A stretch of DNA of 64,000 nt from SB15 sp964639245. Its GTDB lineage: Bacteria; Chloroflexota; Anaerolineae; Aggregatilineales; J027. A program made the translations under genes and the position numbers. Positions 1-10,500 of this stretch are shown here, one piece after another. The first letter of the stretch is position 1. Each line of letters begins with the position of its first letter. The notes below the pieces were generated by a model. The model was not told the origin of the DNA and searched no databases. It worked only from the letters and a program-made list of their open reading frames with translations. The stretch covers positions 138,977 through 202,976 of the forward strand of contig CAZXCU010000010.1 of assembly GCA_964639245.1 (NCBI GenBank), given 5' to 3'.

Positions 1-2
1 TC

Positions 3-326
3 TTATCGCCTTCCAAAGCGCTTTTCAGCTTCGGCTAAATCTTCTGTATTGACTTCCAGAATAACCATCCCACAGTTGCGGCAGGTATCTGCATAAACAA
101 TAGTCAGCGCTCTGAACGGGCGGAATAAACGACGCAGTTTCCGCAGGCGCAGCCCTTTGGGGGCAAGATAGACATTTCCAAAATTATTGCTGTAATCGAC
201 CAGATAGGTCGAGGCCAAATCGGTTGCGCCGCAGCGCGGGCAGGCCCAGTTGGTATTCAGGTTAATCGGGCCTTGGCGACCTTCTGGCACAGAAGATGGC
301 GAAATAACAGGCGGTTTATTGGTCAT
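3..326 (-). CDS. Small zinc-ribbon protein, function unknown
   Basis: A complete 107-residue protein whose stop codon lies at the window edge. It has two CxxC knuckles (CPRC near residue 29 and CRNC near residue 83), which together could form one zinc ribbon around a basic, Arg/Leu-rich middle. There is no signal peptide or membrane segment. It is divergent from the next gene, with about 110 bases between. I do not recognise the family; zinc binding is inferred only from the cysteine spacing. Confidence 0.6.
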   Translation of the reverse strand: MTNKPPVISPSSVPEGRQGPINLNTNWACPRCGATDLASTYLVDYSNNFGNVYLAPKGLRLRKLRRLFRPFRALTIVYADTCRNCGMVILEVNTEDLAEAEKRFGRR

Positions 327-436
327 GAAATATTTTCCTTCTTGATGTAAATCGAATTATAACATGCTTGCGAAACCTGAACGCCATTTGCCACGTATAT
401 ACGGGTAGAACATACACAAAGATGAGGAAATGCACC

Positions 437-1042
437 ATGTCACTTTCACTCAATAGTGAGAATAAACGCACCTTTGGCGCACTCGCCCTGATTGGATTTG
501 GCGTGCTGCTGCTACTTGGCATGAGTAAACTCTGGCCCTTGTTTATCTTACTGCCCGGCTTAGGCATCATGTACGCAGCATATTCGGGCAATAAGGAAAT
601 GGGCGCGTTGGCGGTTCCCGGCATGTTGGTGGCTGGCACGGGCGGGTTGCTGCTCTTTCAAGCCGTGACCGGTTACTGGGAAAGCTGGGCGTTCGCGTGG
701 ACGCTCTACGGCGTGTTTTTTGGTGTTGGTTTGATGATTATGGGCGAACGCATGGAAATTAAAGACCTACGGATGATTGGACGCTGGTTTGCGATGATAA
801 GCGGCGTGATGTTTGTCGGTTTAGGATCAATTTTCCTGCTGGCAACCAGTATGTTCATCCGCGTTATGGTCATCCTTGCCTGTTTTGTGGTGGGGTTCCG
901 CCTGCTTTCCAACAACAAAACCCATCAAAAACGCAAAGTGCATGTTGGAAACGGCAATGGTAAACACGCCGTTTCCGACTATAGCATCGAAGACTCCCTT
1001 GGCAAAATGAAAGTTCGTCTCCAAGAGGACGAAATCATCTAA
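437..1042 (+). CDS. Polytopic membrane protein, unknown function
   Basis: 201 residues with about five hydrophobic helices (roughly residues 14-32, 34-50, 56-75, 82-98 and 115-160) and a hydrophilic, Lys/Asp/Glu-rich C-terminus. The ATG at 437 is preferred over the upstream in-frame starts at 368 and 422 because GAGGAAA sits 6 bases before it. It converges on the downstream ABC transporter genes with only 7 bases between. No catalytic motif is seen and no function is assigned. Confidence 0.7.
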   Translation: MSLSLNSENKRTFGALALIGFGVLLLLGMSKLWPLFILLPGLGIMYAAYSGNKEMGALAVPGMLVAGTGGLLLFQAVTGYWESWAFAWTLYGVFFGVGLMIMGERMEIKDLRMIGRWFAMISGVMFVGLGSIFLLATSMFIRVMVILACFVVGFRLLSNNKTHQKRKVHVGNGNGKHAVSDYSIEDSLGKMKVRLQEDEII

Positions 1043-1049
1043 GCAACGG

Positions 1050-1880
1050 TTATTTATCCCGTGTCAGGGCGAAGCCATTCATGAACTGACGTTGGAGCAG
1101 CAAAAACAAAATTAAGGGCGGTAGGGATGCAATAATCCCTGCCGTCATGAGTAGCCCAAAATCGGTTTGTCCCCCTGAAGTGGTGGCATTACGAACCCCC
1201 ACCTGAATCAACTGTTCCTCTGGCGAAACCACAAATAAAGGCCATGCGTATTGATGCCACATATAAATAAACTGGATGACCACATGCGCCCCGATGACAT
1301 TCCATGACATGGGCAGGAGTACCGCATAGAGAAAGCGCAGGGGGGTTGCGCCGTCCATTTGTGCCGCTTCGACCAGTTCACGCGGAATGTTGCTGAAATG
1401 CTGGCGAAATAAAAACACTCCGGTGGCGGTGGCTAAAAATGGCACGGTCAGCGCCAATTTAGGAAATTTCGCGCCCCATTCCAATTTCTGCATCAAATTA
1501 AACAGGGGAACAAAGATAATTTCAGTCGGCATGAGGATCGTTAGCAGAACAAAGAAAAACAGGAAAATTTTGCCGGGAAAGCGATAGTACACAAACGCCA
1601 AGCCCGCCAGCATCGCCAGCGCGGTTTTGACCACCACTGTCACCGATGCGGCAACGATGGTGTTCCACAGGAGCTGGTCAAAATCCTGTGAATTGAAGAG
1701 ATTTTCGACATTGTTCAAAAAATCATCGCTGGGGGGGAACAGACGCGGTGGAACATCAAAGGCTTCTTCAACGGTCAAAGTCGCCACTTGCAACGCATAC
1801 AGCGCCGGGCAAGCCATAAAAATACACACGATGATGAGCGCAAGGTGTGTCCAATAGCGGGTTTTTGTGTGGATGAACAT
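1050..1880 (-). CDS. Carbohydrate ABC transporter permease (MalG/UgpE type)
   Basis: A 276-residue inner-membrane permease with six predicted helices. The binding-protein-dependent transporter EAA loop (EAAQMDGATPLRF, about residue 170) contacts the ATPase. Size and layout match the MalG/UgpE subunit of CUT1 sugar importers. It is the last gene of a substrate-binding protein, permease, permease operon and starts 4 bases after its partner's stop. No ATPase is encoded nearby, so a shared MsmX/UgpC-like ATPase is presumably used (inference). The substrate is unknown. Confidence 0.9.
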   Translation of the reverse strand: MFIHTKTRYWTHLALIIVCIFMACPALYALQVATLTVEEAFDVPPRLFPPSDDFLNNVENLFNSQDFDQLLWNTIVAASVTVVVKTALAMLAGLAFVYYRFPGKIFLFFFVLLTILMPTEIIFVPLFNLMQKLEWGAKFPKLALTVPFLATATGVFLFRQHFSNIPRELVEAAQMDGATPLRFLYAVLLPMSWNVIGAHVVIQFIYMWHQYAWPLFVVSPEEQLIQVGVRNATTSGGQTDFGLLMTAGIIASLPPLILFLLLQRQFMNGFALTRDK

Positions 1881-1884
1881 GGTC

Positions 1885-3288
1885 TTATCCCCCGTAAGTC
1901 ACACGACGTTCGATAATACGAAATTGAATGACGGTCATCACCGACACCAGCAAAAATAAAATCAGGGATTGGGCCGCGGCTTGTCCAATCGGTGCGCCGG
2001 ACTGAAAGCCATCCTGATACAATTTGTGAATGAGGACATTGGTTGCACCCCCCTCTGACCCTGCCGGCCCTAAAGGGGGGTCGCCTCCAGTCAGGGTATT
2101 AACCACCCCGTAAATCCCATAAAATGAAAAGGTAATGTTGGTGACAAGTAAAAAGAAGGTAAACGGAGCGAGCAAGGGAAAAGTAATGCGGAAAAAACGC
2201 TGCACCCGATTCGCGCCGTCTAATGCGGCAGCTTCTAGCAAATCCTGCGGGATATTTTGCAAGCCCGCCACGTAAAAGAGGATGTTAAACCCCATCACAT
2301 TCCAGACAGAAGCCAGAATAATCACCCATGGGGCAAGCTCCGCGCTGCGTAACCACTTGGGTTGAATCCCGAAAAGATTATCTAAGGTGTAGTTGATAAG
2401 CCCAGAGCCACCTTCCCGAAACAGCGATAGAAAAATCACCCCCGTCACCACCGGCGAAATCGCATAAGGCCAGATGAGCAGGGTACGGTAAAAATTTGCC
2501 CCTTTGACCTTCTGCGAAGCCAGCACGGCCACCATCAACGAGAGACTAATGCTCAAGGTGACAATCGCGGCTGTCATCAGCAAAGTACGGGTAAAACTAT
2601 TTCGATAAATGATGTCGTCGGTGGTCAAACTTTCATAATTTTGTAGGCAGACAAAACGCTCTTGGGGCAGGGGGAAAATTTTGGCATTGAGCGAGGTAGT
2701 AATCATCTGGGTTGCGGGATAGTACAAAAAAATAATCAGCATGAGCAGCGTCGGCAGTAGGAGTAAATAGGGCAGCCCATAATTGCGAAAATATCCGGCG
2801 GTACTGGCAAAATCACGCGGGTTAATGCGGTTGGTAAACACTGTCCACAAAGGCAGCAGCAAAATAAAACTGCTTACGACACTGGTCGCCATACCTGCCC
2901 GAAACTCAAATGCGCTGGCTTGGGATCCATAGGAGCAATGTTGCATCGGGTACATCAAAATCTGGCTGCTAACCATCCCAACCATCCCGCCCAAGCTAAT
3001 CCAAAGGGCAAACAGCTGATTGGCGGGACGTTTGTTCCAGAACAGAAGCGCCGTCGCCACACTTCCGACAATGACCCCGACCAGCAGCGAACGCCACAAC
3101 CGCCCGAAGGTCAAAATTTCATAATAGGCTGCCACATTTTCAACAAATTGCGGAATTGAAGAAACAGCGTTACTTAACATTTCCGCCAGATTCATCACGC
3201 CGTCAAATTGTGTACCAAAAAAATAGAGGAATATTCCCAAACTCACCAGCAATAAAATATGTTGATAGGTTGCCTCAAGGCGCTGCAT
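1885..3288 (-). CDS. Carbohydrate ABC transporter permease (MalF/UgpA type)
   Basis: A 467-residue permease, longer than the usual 290-310 because about 150 N-terminal residues carry several extra membrane helices before the MalF/UgpA core. The core contains the EAA loop EAAALDGANRVQRFF at about residue 360. I chose the ATG at 3288 because it follows a GGGAG ribosome site. The longer in-frame ORF from 3336 would begin inside a terminator hairpin. It pairs with the MalG-like permease downstream and the solute-binding protein upstream; the substrate is unknown. Confidence 0.88.
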   Translation of the reverse strand: MQRLEATYQHILLLVSLGIFLYFFGTQFDGVMNLAEMLSNAVSSIPQFVENVAAYYEILTFGRLWRSLLVGVIVGSVATALLFWNKRPANQLFALWISLGGMVGMVSSQILMYPMQHCSYGSQASAFEFRAGMATSVVSSFILLLPLWTVFTNRINPRDFASTAGYFRNYGLPYLLLLPTLLMLIIFLYYPATQMITTSLNAKIFPLPQERFVCLQNYESLTTDDIIYRNSFTRTLLMTAAIVTLSISLSLMVAVLASQKVKGANFYRTLLIWPYAISPVVTGVIFLSLFREGGSGLINYTLDNLFGIQPKWLRSAELAPWVIILASVWNVMGFNILFYVAGLQNIPQDLLEAAALDGANRVQRFFRITFPLLAPFTFFLLVTNITFSFYGIYGVVNTLTGGDPPLGPAGSEGGATNVLIHKLYQDGFQSGAPIGQAAAQSLILFLLVSVMTVIQFRIIERRVTYGG

Positions 3289-3305
3289 TGGTCTTGCTCC
3301 CGCAG

Positions 3306-3341
3306 ATAAAAAATGGGATGTGTGCTGACCACCCATCCCAT
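3306..3341 (-). terminator. Intra-operon intrinsic terminator after the solute-binding protein gene
   Basis: On the minus strand an 8-bp perfect stem (ATGGGATG with CATCCCAT, arms 3334-3341 and 3313-3320) is followed by a run of T. It lies between the binding-protein stop at 3363 and the permease start at 3288. Partial termination here would give more binding protein than permease, a common arrangement in importer operons. Confidence 0.7.
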
Positions 3342-3362
3342 TGATGAATTTAAAATCAGAAC

Positions 3363-4706
3363 TTATCCACCGACAACGCTGTTGTATTCTTCCAACAGGT
3401 CATTGGCGAGTTGAATGGCAGCTTCGAGCGCTTCTTCAGGAGAAGACCCACCGTCAATCATGGATTGCACCGCTTGATTATGCACATCGCGTACCTGCCC
3501 GTAGGGGCCCATAATTGCGCCCGCGTTGGCGCTGTTGGACTCAGGAGCGCTCAATAACTGTGTCAGCGCAATGCCAAAAGCGGGGTTGGCTTCAAACCAG
3601 CCTTCCTCATTCAAAATATCATAGGATGATTGGCGATTCGGGAAATAGCCTGTGCCTTTGTGCCACTGAACAATGTTATTGGTGTTGGTCATGAAAAAGA
3701 CAAAATCCACCGCCGCTTGAATTTCCTCTTCCGGGTGTCCGGTTGTTACCCACAGCGCCGCACCACCCACCGTTAGCCCATTGTTGGCTTCAGCATTGGG
3801 TTTAATGAGGGGGGCTATGCCAAGGGTGAATCCTTGCGCTTTGCTGAAAGAAATCAAGTTGGTGAGTCCGGCGGTGCTGGTGATGTGCATAGCAGTTTGT
3901 TTGCTCAAAAAGCTGATGGCTTCACCCGTGTAGGCTTCTGGCTGCCCCGAATAGGTGTAGTAGCCATTGTCCGCCATCGTTTTCCACCATGTGAAAATAT
4001 TCAGCATTTCCGGGCTGTTCCACAGAACTTCGGTAGCGCGGGTGCTGCGTCCATTATCATTATTGACAAACAATGCACCTTCCATGGAAAGCCATTGTTC
4101 GGTAAACCAACTGGTGACAGGCCAATTCGCGCAGGCGGTTAAACCTTCAATATTGGCGCTCATGATGGCTTCACAGGCGGTCAACATCTCATCAAAGGTG
4201 GTGGGAGGGGCATCGGGGTCTAAACCGGCTTGTTCAAACATTTCGCGGTTGTAATACAGCAAGGGATTGGATGAATTCCAGGGGGCAGCCCAGAAATCCT
4301 CGCCCAATGTATAGTAACTGCGAACCAGCGGCAGCAGGTCATCCAAACTGGCAAGCTGTTCTTCACTCGCATAATCGCTGATTTTGACAAAAAAAGTCGA
4401 GTCTATGGCGAGTTGGGAAAGCGCATCTTCCACCTGCACCACATGGGGAGCATTTCCCTGACTGGCGGCTAACAGGGAACTGTCAAACACCACCCCATAA
4501 TCATCGGATTCGGCCTGTACCTTGACCACAATACCGGGATTTTCTGCCATGAACTGGTCAACCAGTTTTTGAACCTCTTCTTTGCGTAAATCGTCGGTGA
4601 AAATGTGGGTAAAAGTAATTTCAATGGTATCCTGTCGTGCGGAGGCTGTCGGGAAAATCCCGCCAACCAACACAAGCACCATGAGTATCAGTGCTAGCTT
4701 TTTCAA
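3363..4706 (-). CDS. ABC transporter extracellular solute-binding protein, family 1
   Basis: 447 residues with an N-terminal signal sequence (KK followed by a hydrophobic stretch ending in TASA-RQ) and a type 1 periplasmic-binding-protein fold typical of CUT1 sugar importers. I propose a TTG start at 4706. It follows GAGGAG by 9 bases and places the signal peptide at the N-terminus; the longer GTG ORF from 4763 would bury the signal. The ligand pocket is aromatic-rich (many Trp/Tyr), which suits a sugar. First gene of the transporter operon. Confidence 0.88.
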   Translation of the reverse strand: MKKLALILMVLVLVGGIFPTASARQDTIEITFTHIFTDDLRKEEVQKLVDQFMAENPGIVVKVQAESDDYGVVFDSSLLAASQGNAPHVVQVEDALSQLAIDSTFFVKISDYASEEQLASLDDLLPLVRSYYTLGEDFWAAPWNSSNPLLYYNREMFEQAGLDPDAPPTTFDEMLTACEAIMSANIEGLTACANWPVTSWFTEQWLSMEGALFVNNDNGRSTRATEVLWNSPEMLNIFTWWKTMADNGYYTYSGQPEAYTGEAISFLSKQTAMHITSTAGLTNLISFSKAQGFTLGIAPLIKPNAEANNGLTVGGAALWVTTGHPEEEIQAAVDFVFFMTNTNNIVQWHKGTGYFPNRQSSYDILNEEGWFEANPAFGIALTQLLSAPESNSANAGAIMGPYGQVRDVHNQAVQSMIDGGSSPEEALEAAIQLANDLLEEYNSVVGG

Positions 4707-4828
4707 CGTTACAATCTCCTCATGAAACGTGAAAATTGTAACGTGTGAATGCCTAAACTCCACAAAAACGGGGTTAAATTTTATTAAAGCGGCGGTGTTA
4801 GCGCTTAGCCAATGATTTTGGCTGAAAA

Positions 4829-6634
4829 CTATTTGGGCTGGCGCTTGACAATGAACAGCGTGAAATCATCGGATTGGGGGGTGTTCAGGGTGAAAATATT
4901 CACTGCATCAATCACACCGCGAATCATCTGATAGGCGCTGTTGTTGGCAAAACGGCTGAGGGTCTCAATAAAACGCTCATCGCCAAAAACTTCACCATCT
5001 GCGCTCATGGCTTCGGTTACACCATCGGTATAAAACACGACAAAATCGGACGGGGAGATGAAAATGGCATTTTCGTTGAGTTTGATATTTTCAAAAATAC
5101 CCAACACAATGCCCGGAATGCTCAGTTTATGAAATTTCCCGGTGGCCGATTCGTACCACAAGGGCGGGTTATGCCCCGCATTTGACCAATCGAGCCGTCC
5201 TGTTTTCGTATTGAGAATAGCATAAAAGGCGGTTAAAAATGCGTCGGATTGGCTGTCCTTGAGCAGGAGTTCATTTGCCCGCATGAGTGCCGCCGCCGGA
5301 TTACGTCCGGTGAGGGCAGTCGTGCGTATCAAAGTGCGGCTGAGTGCCATGAAAATTGCGGCGGGAATGCCTTTGTCGGATACGTCCGCAATAACCATGC
5401 CTAAACGGTTGGTGGTGCGTGGGAGGTAGAAAAAATCGTAAAAATCCCCACCCACCTGCTGCGCGGCTTTGTAAAAGGCCTCGATTTCCCAGCCCGGCAC
5501 AATCGGACAATGTTCGGGCAGCATACTCAGTTGAATTTGTTTGCCAATGGCGAGTTCTTCTTCAATGCGATGCAAGCGCACATCTTCCTGATGTAGGCGG
5601 GCAGTTTGCAGCGCAATCGAGGCTTGGTTTGCCAGCAGACGCAAAAAATTAACTTCATTTTCGTCCAGTAAGCGGGGCTGGCGCATATTAACCACCAGCG
5701 TTCCAATCGATTCCCCGTCGACAATGAGCGGCATGACCGCGTGACCATGAAACTGCTCTGCCCGCAGCCAATCTGCCATCCAAGGGACACGCTCGTCGGT
5801 TTCTAAATCTTCAATGATGAGGGGACGCTGGGTTGCCATGACCAATCCCGGCCCACTGCGCTCATTGTTGGGCAGATGCAAGCCTTTTTCAACGGGGGTG
5901 GTATACCATCCACTCGCGGCTCGAAAGAATAAATTTTCCCGTTTTTTATCTGGCAGTAGAATCGCGCTGGCATCCACTTGCAGCAAACTCCGCGCCGCTT
6001 CGACCAGATAGGCCATCAAATCATCAAAATTAGGACGGCTCAACAACTGATTAGAAAAATCAAGCAGCGCCATTTGTTCATGAATACGCTGTTCTTGGAG
6101 CAAATCGTGGAGACGGGCGCGTTCAAGAGTCATCCCGATTTGCCCACCCACCAAATGGAGCAGGGTTAAAGCACGTGGGGTAAATGACTCCCATGAGGGG
6201 GCAGCGACATTCAAAATGCCTAAGACTTTATCCCCAGAATGCAGGGGAACAGACGCATGAACAACCAAATCTGCCTTGTTGCCATGTGTTGATGCCAAAC
6301 GGCTGCATACGACTTCGTTATAGGCTTCATGGAAGTGGCCTTTGTTACATAGGGTTTGACATTGACAGCCCCCGTCCCACGCCTCCGCGTTATCAGGGTG
6401 CATGGCGGGTGGTAAATTGTGATGTGCCAGCAACCGATAACCGCGACCCGCCCATCGGCTCTGGGCCGTGGGGTCTACCAGAAAAATCCAGACTGTTTCT
6501 AACCCCAACAAATGCACCAAATCGGTGAGAACGGTGTTGAGCGCAGTATGCACATCAACCGCCCGATTCAAAGTCTCGGTGATTTTATTGAGGGTTTGGA
6601 GGTTGGTTAGCTCATCTGTATAAAGAGTCGTCAT
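4829..6634 (-). CDS. GAF-GAF-SpoIIE serine phosphatase (RsbU-like)
   Basis: A 601-residue cytoplasmic protein with two GAF sensor domains (about 20-170 and 190-350) followed by a PP2C-type SpoIIE phosphatase domain (about 370-600). The metal-binding motifs GGDFYDFF and ADVSDKGIPAA are present, as is a late YTDGVTEA motif. Such proteins dephosphorylate anti-sigma-factor antagonists in partner-switching stress pathways. No partner STAS or kinase gene is adjacent, so the target is unknown. AGGTGGC precedes the ATG. Confidence 0.88.
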   Translation of the reverse strand: MTTLYTDELTNLQTLNKITETLNRAVDVHTALNTVLTDLVHLLGLETVWIFLVDPTAQSRWAGRGYRLLAHHNLPPAMHPDNAEAWDGGCQCQTLCNKGHFHEAYNEVVCSRLASTHGNKADLVVHASVPLHSGDKVLGILNVAAPSWESFTPRALTLLHLVGGQIGMTLERARLHDLLQEQRIHEQMALLDFSNQLLSRPNFDDLMAYLVEAARSLLQVDASAILLPDKKRENLFFRAASGWYTTPVEKGLHLPNNERSGPGLVMATQRPLIIEDLETDERVPWMADWLRAEQFHGHAVMPLIVDGESIGTLVVNMRQPRLLDENEVNFLRLLANQASIALQTARLHQEDVRLHRIEEELAIGKQIQLSMLPEHCPIVPGWEIEAFYKAAQQVGGDFYDFFYLPRTTNRLGMVIADVSDKGIPAAIFMALSRTLIRTTALTGRNPAAALMRANELLLKDSQSDAFLTAFYAILNTKTGRLDWSNAGHNPPLWYESATGKFHKLSIPGIVLGIFENIKLNENAIFISPSDFVVFYTDGVTEAMSADGEVFGDERFIETLSRFANNSAYQMIRGVIDAVNIFTLNTPQSDDFTLFIVKRQPK

Positions 6635-6683
6635 GCCACCTAATTTTCATTCATTGCTAGGATTGTAGCCTACACCGGCAAAC

Positions 6684-7052
6684 CTAATCCAGCAAAATTT
6701 CAATAAAAACGGGCTTTGCACCGCGTAATCCCCAAAAAAAGCCAAACATCCGTTTTTGCCAGCCATATTTCTGATTCAGGGTGCGGTTGGCAGTTTCCGC
6801 TTCTACCCCTTCCAGCAGATGTGCGCTGCCCATGATGTAATCGCCATAGACCTCTTTTCCGGTAGCATTACAAGGCGCAAGTTCCACCTGTGGATTGTTG
6901 CCTATCCGTTTGAGTTTGCCCGCAGAAGGCAGGGTCAGCATCACTAATTTTTTGTCGCTCTGGTTAGCAAACCAGACCGTAGTTACAACTCCTTCTCCAT
7001 TTTTCCGAAAGGTTTTGAGGTTGATGAATTGATAGTCCTGCAATTTTTTCAT
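6684..7052 (-). CDS. PPOX-class F420-dependent enzyme
   Basis: 122 residues with the split-barrel flavin/deazaflavin-binding fold of the PPOX family: an N-terminal KTFRKNGEGV strand, a VELAPCNATG strand and a C-terminal FIEILLD strand. The small single-domain form usually binds F420 rather than FMN. That fits the F420 biosynthesis genes found 40 kb further on in the same window. AAGGA lies about 10 bases before the ATG. The substrate is unknown, and heme- or FMN-binding relatives cannot be excluded. Confidence 0.75.
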   Translation of the reverse strand: MKKLQDYQFINLKTFRKNGEGVVTTVWFANQSDKKLVMLTLPSAGKLKRIGNNPQVELAPCNATGKEVYGDYIMGSAHLLEGVEAETANRTLNQKYGWQKRMFGFFWGLRGAKPVFIEILLD

Positions 7053-7135
7053 GAAAGTAGCATCCTTAGGTTGTGATGGGCATAATTTCGAGATGATATT
7101 ACAAGGGCAATTTATAAATTCATATAGGACAAGCG

Positions 7136-7537
7136 ATGAAACTTGAAATTGGCATGACCGCCACCCGCACTAAGTTGATGACCGAGAATGATGTGCGTCA
7201 ATTCGCCGAAGTTTCCGGCGACACCAATTCTGTTCACTTGGATGAAGCCTATGCCGCCACCACCCAATTTGGCAAACGGATTGTGCATGGGATGTTGACC
7301 GCCAGCCTGATTTCCGCCATTTTAGGCATTGATCTGCCGGGGCTTGGCACCATTTACCTGAATCAAACCTTATCTTTTAAAGCACCCGTTTTTATTGGGG
7401 ATGAAATCACGGCAAAGGTCGAACTCATCAAATATCGGGAAGAACGGCGGATTGCCACTTTTCGGACGACCTGTACCAACCAAGACGGCACACTGGTTCT
7501 GGATGGAGAAGCGGTGGTGATTGCGCCACCCGCGTAA
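7136..7537 (+). CDS. MaoC-family (R)-specific enoyl-CoA hydratase
   Basis: A 133-residue single hot-dog domain. It carries the hydratase-2 signature with catalytic Asp29 and His34 (GDTNSVHLDE) and the following IVHGM segment, as in PhaJ. It would hydrate trans-2-enoyl-CoA to (R)-3-hydroxyacyl-CoA, or act in a related acyl-CoA reaction. It stands alone and divergent from the PPOX gene, and a strong terminator follows. Full family length, with no sign of damage. Confidence 0.85.
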   Translation: MKLEIGMTATRTKLMTENDVRQFAEVSGDTNSVHLDEAYAATTQFGKRIVHGMLTASLISAILGIDLPGLGTIYLNQTLSFKAPVFIGDEITAKVELIKYREERRIATFRTTCTNQDGTLVLDGEAVVIAPPA

Positions 7538-7549
7538 AAAGCGATGATG

Positions 7550-7588
7550 CTAGGCAGGATAAATAATTCCTGCCTAGTTTTCATTTTT
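7550..7588. terminator. Bidirectional intrinsic terminator
   Basis: A 10-bp perfect stem (CTAGGCAGGA at 7550-7559 with TCCTGCCTAG at 7568-7577) has T-rich sequence on the plus side and an A-run on the other. It separates two convergent genes and can end transcription from both. Confidence 0.85.
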
Positions 7589-7590
7589 GT

Positions 7591-10500
7591 CTACTCATCC
7601 AGCGCGGAAAGTGTGACCCAGCGCACATGCGAGACATTTTGATTTTCCAGTTGAATGAGCGGTGTGATGGTTGTGCCACTTTCATCACCGTAGTAAATCA
7701 CCGATCCATCGTCAAAACCCAAAAAACCTTCACTGGGGGCCGGGTTGCCAATATTTGCCACCCCGATTGAAATTTCGGTTAAGCCTTCAATCCCGTAACG
7801 GAAAAGCGCCGCCTGACCTTCAATCTGACAGACGAAATAAATGTTAAGCGAATCTGCGCCAAACTGCGGGGCAAAACACGGGGTTTCGGTGGTCTGGTTG
7901 GTGATGGGATGGACTTTAATTTCGGTGGGTGTTTCGACCATCACGTAGATATTTTGAACCCCCTGTTTATCCCGATGTTCGAAAGCCACATAGCGCCCAT
8001 TGGGGGCATATGCCCCCGCTGTGACATTTTCGACCAGCCGTTCTGGGGCGGGAATGTTGGTCAGGTCGCTGACATCAAGGGCGTGGATACTGGGATCGCC
8101 AATTTCGTTAATGAGTGTCACCAACAACCGTTTGCCATCCGGCGACCACGAGGGCGGGTAAAGGGCGATTTTGAAATTGGCCTTGTCCGCCTGTTTCAAT
8201 TTTTCATCCGTCAAGACCACCGTAAATTCATTTCGCTTGACGTTCAACACCTGTAGTGTCACAGCATTGGCAGCATCCGTGGATAAAAAGGCGATATAGC
8301 GGCCTGCCGGGTCAAGCGCAGGATAAAAAGCATTGTCGGGGGTATCTTTAAGCGGGGCGGTAATTTCATCACCGATCACAGCGTAAAAGGTGGTTCTTTC
8401 GCCTTCGCGGGCTTGAAAAACTGCGTTGGCATTGGGGGTAAAGGTTTCGGGCAATTCCATCAACCCGAATCGTGCCAAGTTCGGTGGCAAAAGTCCGATT
8501 TGAGCGGCTTCGGTGCGTAGCGCTGTATTGACCAAGCGGGTTGTGCCAGAGGGCAAATCGTTGGTTGTGGCGCGTAGGGAAGGCGGGATGACCACCACAT
8601 TGAAAAATGCACCGCCGGTGGTGCTGCCATCACTGGCAATGACGGTAATGGTGGTGCTGCCAGCGTCCATGCCTGTTAGGGTGAGCATAGACCCGTTGAG
8701 GGCAACACGGGCAACCTTTGATGAAGCGGATGAGGCACTCAACACCAATGGATTGCCGTCGCTGTCCAGCGCTTCAATGGGAATTTCAAGGGTTGTGCCT
8801 GCTTGGATGGTTTGTTCACCGATGGGATTCACTGCTGGCGGAGTATTCGCTACGGGTGGATTCACAGTGACAGGAAAGGTTTGGGTGACGGATTCTGCGC
8901 CATCAGAAATTTCAACGGTAATGGTGATTGTTCCAACTGTATTAGCGGTGATGGTCAGCAAATTGTTCGCCGCAATGACATTGGCAATCGTGAAATCGCT
9001 GGAAGCGGCGGTCAGGCTTAGCGCATCTCCATCTTCGTCACTGGCAATCACCCCCACATTGATAAATCCGCCCGCCAGCATGGTTTGGGATGGAATGGGT
9101 TCAAGGATGGGCGCGATGTTTTCCAGCGCTCCGTCCGGGCAGCCATCAGGATTCAGTGAAAATTCGGTGGGACAGCGATCTACATCCCCGAACAAGGTAT
9201 CGCTATCATCGTCTGCTGGTGGCAAAGAGGCAGACGCGCAAATATCTTCGCGGGAAAGGACAAAAATTTGGTGCGCCCACGCCGATTTCGCATCCAACAA
9301 TGTGCCATCGGCAAGCGTCAGATTATCTGCGCCCAAACTTAGACAGGCAGGCAAGGGGTGTTCTTGGTCGGAAAAGATGAACATACCCTGCTCCATGAAT
9401 TTCACGGCTTTGTTGCAGGGAGTTGCCGCGCTGAGAATGACCCACAGATGATAGAGTGATAATTCCGAGTCGTAACCTTTCAGCAGATAAGCAATATCGG
9501 CACAGGACTGCATTTGTGGCGCGATGTCTGCATCTGCCACAGGATCTTTTAGAAAAGCCGACATCGCAGTCAACGGGTCAGCACAGAGAGTCGCGGAGTC
9601 CTGTTTTAAAATTTCGGTGAAATTAACACCTGCGGCATCCGCTAGATAAATCACATAATACGCATCGTAAATAGAGAGTGAACAGGCGGTTTGCAATAGG
9701 CTGACGGCTTCGCGTTTGTCAGGGGTTAAATCGCCGTACATATTAAAAAATTCGACCAGTGGGCAGCCAAAAGCCACAAGGTCAGATTCGGTCACGCCTG
9801 CCTGTTGCATCCGATGGCGAATAAACCCTGCCCGTTCGGTGCTGATAGGCGACAGGATACACATAGCAATTGCTGTATCTAGGAGCAATGTATTGACGGG
9901 ATTATAAGTGGGGGCAAAACGTGATTGCAAAAATGGCAATGGTGTGGCTGAGGAGGGATTAGAAAGTGAATTGATGAGCTGCGGGGGAATCATCCCGTTA
10001 GTAATGGAATTCGTAATTTCACAGGTATTTTCGGGAGTCATGAGGCTGTTCACGGTTTGCCATGCAGCCTTATTGTGAGAATTTAAGCGCGTGGACATGC
10101 CGACCATGCTTGGAAGCGTTGCCGGGCATCCGGTTAAAATCTGCCGGGTAATTTCTGGTGTAAGAAGCGGTTCGGGTGTGCCTACGGCAACATCATTGAG
10201 GAGAGAATCAATATAATCACATGGATTCGGGTGCAATCCGTTGGCAATTTCTAGCTGGATGAAAATGGGCAGGGTTTGGAAAGTTGTCTGGTGCTGCGGG
10301 CAGAATTGCAAGGCATTGCCACTTTCAATCGTGGAGTCCACCAGCACCACCGGACTCGCTGGACAGCCATTGTTTTCGGGGATTCCCGCTTCTTGAGGGC
10401 AGTTATCTGCTGGATCTAAAATCCCGTCCCCATCTGAATCGGGGATAGGGGTGGGCTGCACAAGAGGTTGGAAGGTGTCGGGTAAAGTGCTGCAATCGCC

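Noticed and set aside
8513..9451. 312-codon open frame on the plus strand
   Set aside because: Antisense to the large exported protein. Its Ser/Val/Thr-rich translation has no domain and is a shadow of codon bias on the other strand.
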